From: Larsenimonas suaedae
GTDB taxonomy: Bacteria > Pseudomonadota > Gammaproteobacteria > Pseudomonadales > Halomonadaceae
Length of the DNA stretch: 64,000 nt
NCBI RefSeq assembly: GCF_023712105.1
Contig: NZ_JAMLJI010000001.1
Location: 248,001 to 312,000, forward strand
Direction of reading: 5' to 3'
Shown: positions 62,540 through 64,000 of the stretch, piece after piece
Numbering within the stretch: position 1 is the stretch's first letter
How the letters are laid out: each line of letters begins with the position of its first letter
The notes under the pieces: generated by a model
Seen by the model: only the letters and a program-made list of their open reading frames with translations
Databases searched by the model: none
Told to the model about the DNA's origin: nothing
Position numbers and translations under genes: made by a program

Positions 62540-62810
62540 CGTGAGCCTGCTTCCTTACCTGGATATGAACGACCCGTGGCCGCGATGCAGTGCAAAGGTC
62601 GCATGGCGATTGCCCCTTCGCAAGGCGTTCGAAACGCGCGGCCTCGAAAAAAGCCGTTGAACGCTGTGAAAGACGGCCAAAAAGCGCATTCAACATCGAA
62701 AGGTTACTTGACTCATGCCATCATGTAACAAAGTAAGATGCGCCGTTTTGCACCGCTTTCCTCGAAATGAGGCGCAGAGTTTTTCGTCCAGGGCAGCAAG
62801 AAGGTTTTGA

Positions 62811-63317
62811 ATGACCCCAATAGAATCGCATCAAGTCGTCGGGTTTCACTATGTACTGCGCGATGAGCGCCACCGAGTGCTCGATGACTCCTTCAAGCGG
62901 GCCAAACCGCTTTATTATCTCCACGGTCATGCCAACATCATGACGGCACTCGAACATGAAATCGACGGGCGAACGCCAGGCGAGACGTTCGAGATCACAA
63001 TCGATCCTGCAAACGCCTACGGTGAGCGCAACGAAGCGTTGATGCAGTCCGTCAACCGCGCTGCATTCGGCAATGCCGAGTTGGCCCCGGGTATGCGCTT
63101 CGAAGCCAACGGGCCAGATGGCGCGCGGACCGTCACGGTGGTCGATATTGATGAAAACGCTGTCACCGTGGATGCCAATCATCCGCTGGCCGGTCGCACG
63201 CTCAATTATTACGTCGAACTGCTTGATCAGCGCGAGGCCACTCGCGCCGAGCTTGCCAAGGGCCATCCGCTCGACCCGAGTGTGCAGCCTTCGGAGGTCG
63301 AGGATAAGAAGCTCTGA
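62811..63317 (+). CDS. FKBP-type peptidyl-prolyl isomerase, SlyD-like
   Basis: A 168-residue prolyl isomerase/chaperone. It has GFHYVLRDERHRVLDDSF, a PLYYLHGHANIMTALEHEIDGRTPGE segment and the SlyD insert-in-flap arrangement with ANAYGERNEALMQSV, then NHPLAGRTLNYYVELL. Unlike E. coli SlyD it lacks the long His/Cys-rich metal tail. Cytoplasmic; it helps fold proline-containing proteins. TTGACT at 62708-62713 may be part of its promoter. Confidence 0.9.
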   Translation: MTPIESHQVVGFHYVLRDERHRVLDDSFKRAKPLYYLHGHANIMTALEHEIDGRTPGETFEITIDPANAYGERNEALMQSVNRAAFGNAELAPGMRFEANGPDGARTVTVVDIDENAVTVDANHPLAGRTLNYYVELLDQREATRAELAKGHPLDPSVQPSEVEDKKL

Positions 63318-63325
63318 GCTTCTTA
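63305..63325. terminator. hairpin at the slyD-like/transglycosylase convergence
   Basis: A 9-bp stem (63305-63313 with 63317-63325) with a CTG loop, spanning the slyD-like stop codon. The T-tract is weak. Probably a shared, modest terminator. Confidence 0.4.
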
Positions 63326-63337
63326 CCCTTTCAGACG

Positions 63338-63982
63338 TCAGCGCATGACCCACCAATTGTGATCCCAGGCGCGCATGACGCGCTCTGGGTACCATGTCTG
63401 GCCAAGGCTTCCGTTGTAGCGTGCCAGGGCCTGCGTCATGTCGCCGCCGCTTCGTTTGAGGTAGTGCGCTAAAATCGCACAGCCGTAGCGGAGGTTGGTG
63501 GCAGGGTCGAGCAAGTCGTCGCCAGGGCGGTCAAACACCGTTTTCCAAAACGGCATGATCTGCATGAGGCCGACAGCGCCGGCCGGCGATACCGCCCTGG
63601 GGTCAAAAAGGCTTTCCACCTCGATCACCGACAGCACCAGCTCGGGCGATAGCCCAGCTCGGCTGGATTCCTGAATAATCAGCGTCAAAAAGCCATGGCG
63701 AAAGGTGGCATCCGAGAGGTAACGGCTCAACCTGAAATCCATGTCGAGCTGCCAGACACGGGCGTCGAGGTCGGTATCGAAGTAGCTGGTAGAGGCGGTG
63801 GGGAGGGCAGCGAGCAGGCTTGATTCGTCGGTCAGTGCAGCCCCTGCCGGGGCTGCACTCAGAAGTGATACGCAGGCGCTTAGGCCGAGGTTAACGGCCC
63901 ACCGTGTGAAGGTGTTCGATGATCGCGTCTTGCGCCACCATCGTAGCGTCACTGTCTCGTCGTCCCTTGTATTCGTACTCAC
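63338..63982 (-). CDS. lytic transglycosylase, SLT domain
   Basis: A 214-residue secreted or periplasmic muramidase. A charged N-terminus leads into a hydrophobic signal (NTFTRWAVNLGLSACVSLLSAAPAGAA). The SLT domain has the catalytic Glu in LSVIEVESLFDPRAVS, then GAVGLMQIMPFW, NLRYGCAIL and ALARYNGS. It cleaves peptidoglycan to 1,6-anhydro products, which AmpG, two genes away, could recycle. The apparent start is GTG at 63982, 18 bases from the window end, so an upstream start cannot be excluded. Confidence 0.87.
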   Translation of the reverse strand: MSTNTRDDETVTLRWWRKTRSSNTFTRWAVNLGLSACVSLLSAAPAGAALTDESSLLAALPTASTSYFDTDLDARVWQLDMDFRLSRYLSDATFRHGFLTLIIQESSRAGLSPELVLSVIEVESLFDPRAVSPAGAVGLMQIMPFWKTVFDRPGDDLLDPATNLRYGCAILAHYLKRSGGDMTQALARYNGSLGQTWYPERVMRAWDHNWWVMR

Positions 63983-64000
63983 CCGTTTTAAGCCCTCGAT

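Overview
The window is ordinary chromosomal DNA from a high-GC gammaproteobacterium. The gene order (fabG-acpP-fabF-pabC-mltG-tmk-holB-pilZ-tatD; rpoE-rseA-mucD; lepA-lepB-rnc-era-recO-pdxJ; cysM-rlmD-relA-mazG) and the protein sequences resemble Pseudomonas/Oceanospirillales relatives. The acidic, Asp/Glu-rich surface regions would fit a halophile such as a Halomonadaceae member. That placement is inferred from reading alone, not from a search. I saw no tRNA, rRNA, insertion sequence, prophage, integrase or CRISPR array.

Layout. 1-7.8 kb: fatty-acid synthesis (partial fabG, acpP, fabF) running into folate (pabC), peptidoglycan (mltG), dTTP (tmk), replication (holB), PilZ, a TatD-family hydrolase and a DUF1285 protein. 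7.8-10 kb: a UvrD-like helicase. 10-13.8 kb: the electron-transfer flavoprotein module (ETF-QO on the minus strand, divergent from etfB-etfA). 13.9-19 kb: a TonB2-type energy-transducing operon (DUF3450, TtpC-like, ExbB, ExbD, TonB, TPR lipoprotein-like secreted protein) behind a possible Fur box. 19-26 kb: xthA, a small basic protein, rhlB with a very long disordered tail, dinG and a DAHP synthase.

26-41 kb: the envelope-stress sigma factor rpoE/algU with its anti-sigma factor and a DegP-type protease that has a good sigma-E promoter; then lepA-lepB-rnc-era-recO-pdxJ, cysM, rlmD, relA and mazG. 41-47 kb: ppc, a Mn-type superoxide dismutase and a topoisomerase III. The topoisomerase has a changed Toprim residue, a TTG start, a KGS-repeat tail and six 16-bp direct repeats just upstream of its likely promoter. 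47-51 kb: two unrecognised proteins (a two-helix membrane protein and a SEC-C/TPR protein), divergently transcribed.

50.8-61.2 kb: a nine-gene, minus-strand exopolysaccharide/capsule operon: STAS protein, Wza-like export lipoprotein, Wzz/GumC-like co-polymerase, Wzy-like polymerase, GT4, Wzx-like flippase, GT2, a fused WecG-type glycosyltransferase/sugar-phosphate transferase, and a degenerate nucleotidyltransferase with a hexapeptide-repeat segment. Its leader carries a dyad and a hairpin that could mask the ribosome-binding site. 61.3-64 kb: AmpG-like permease, SlyD-like FKBP isomerase, and a lytic transglycosylase at the edge.

I found no convincing wholly new system. The best candidates for a second look are the topB locus, the exopolysaccharide operon's STAS gene and leader, and the two unassigned genes at 47-51 kb.
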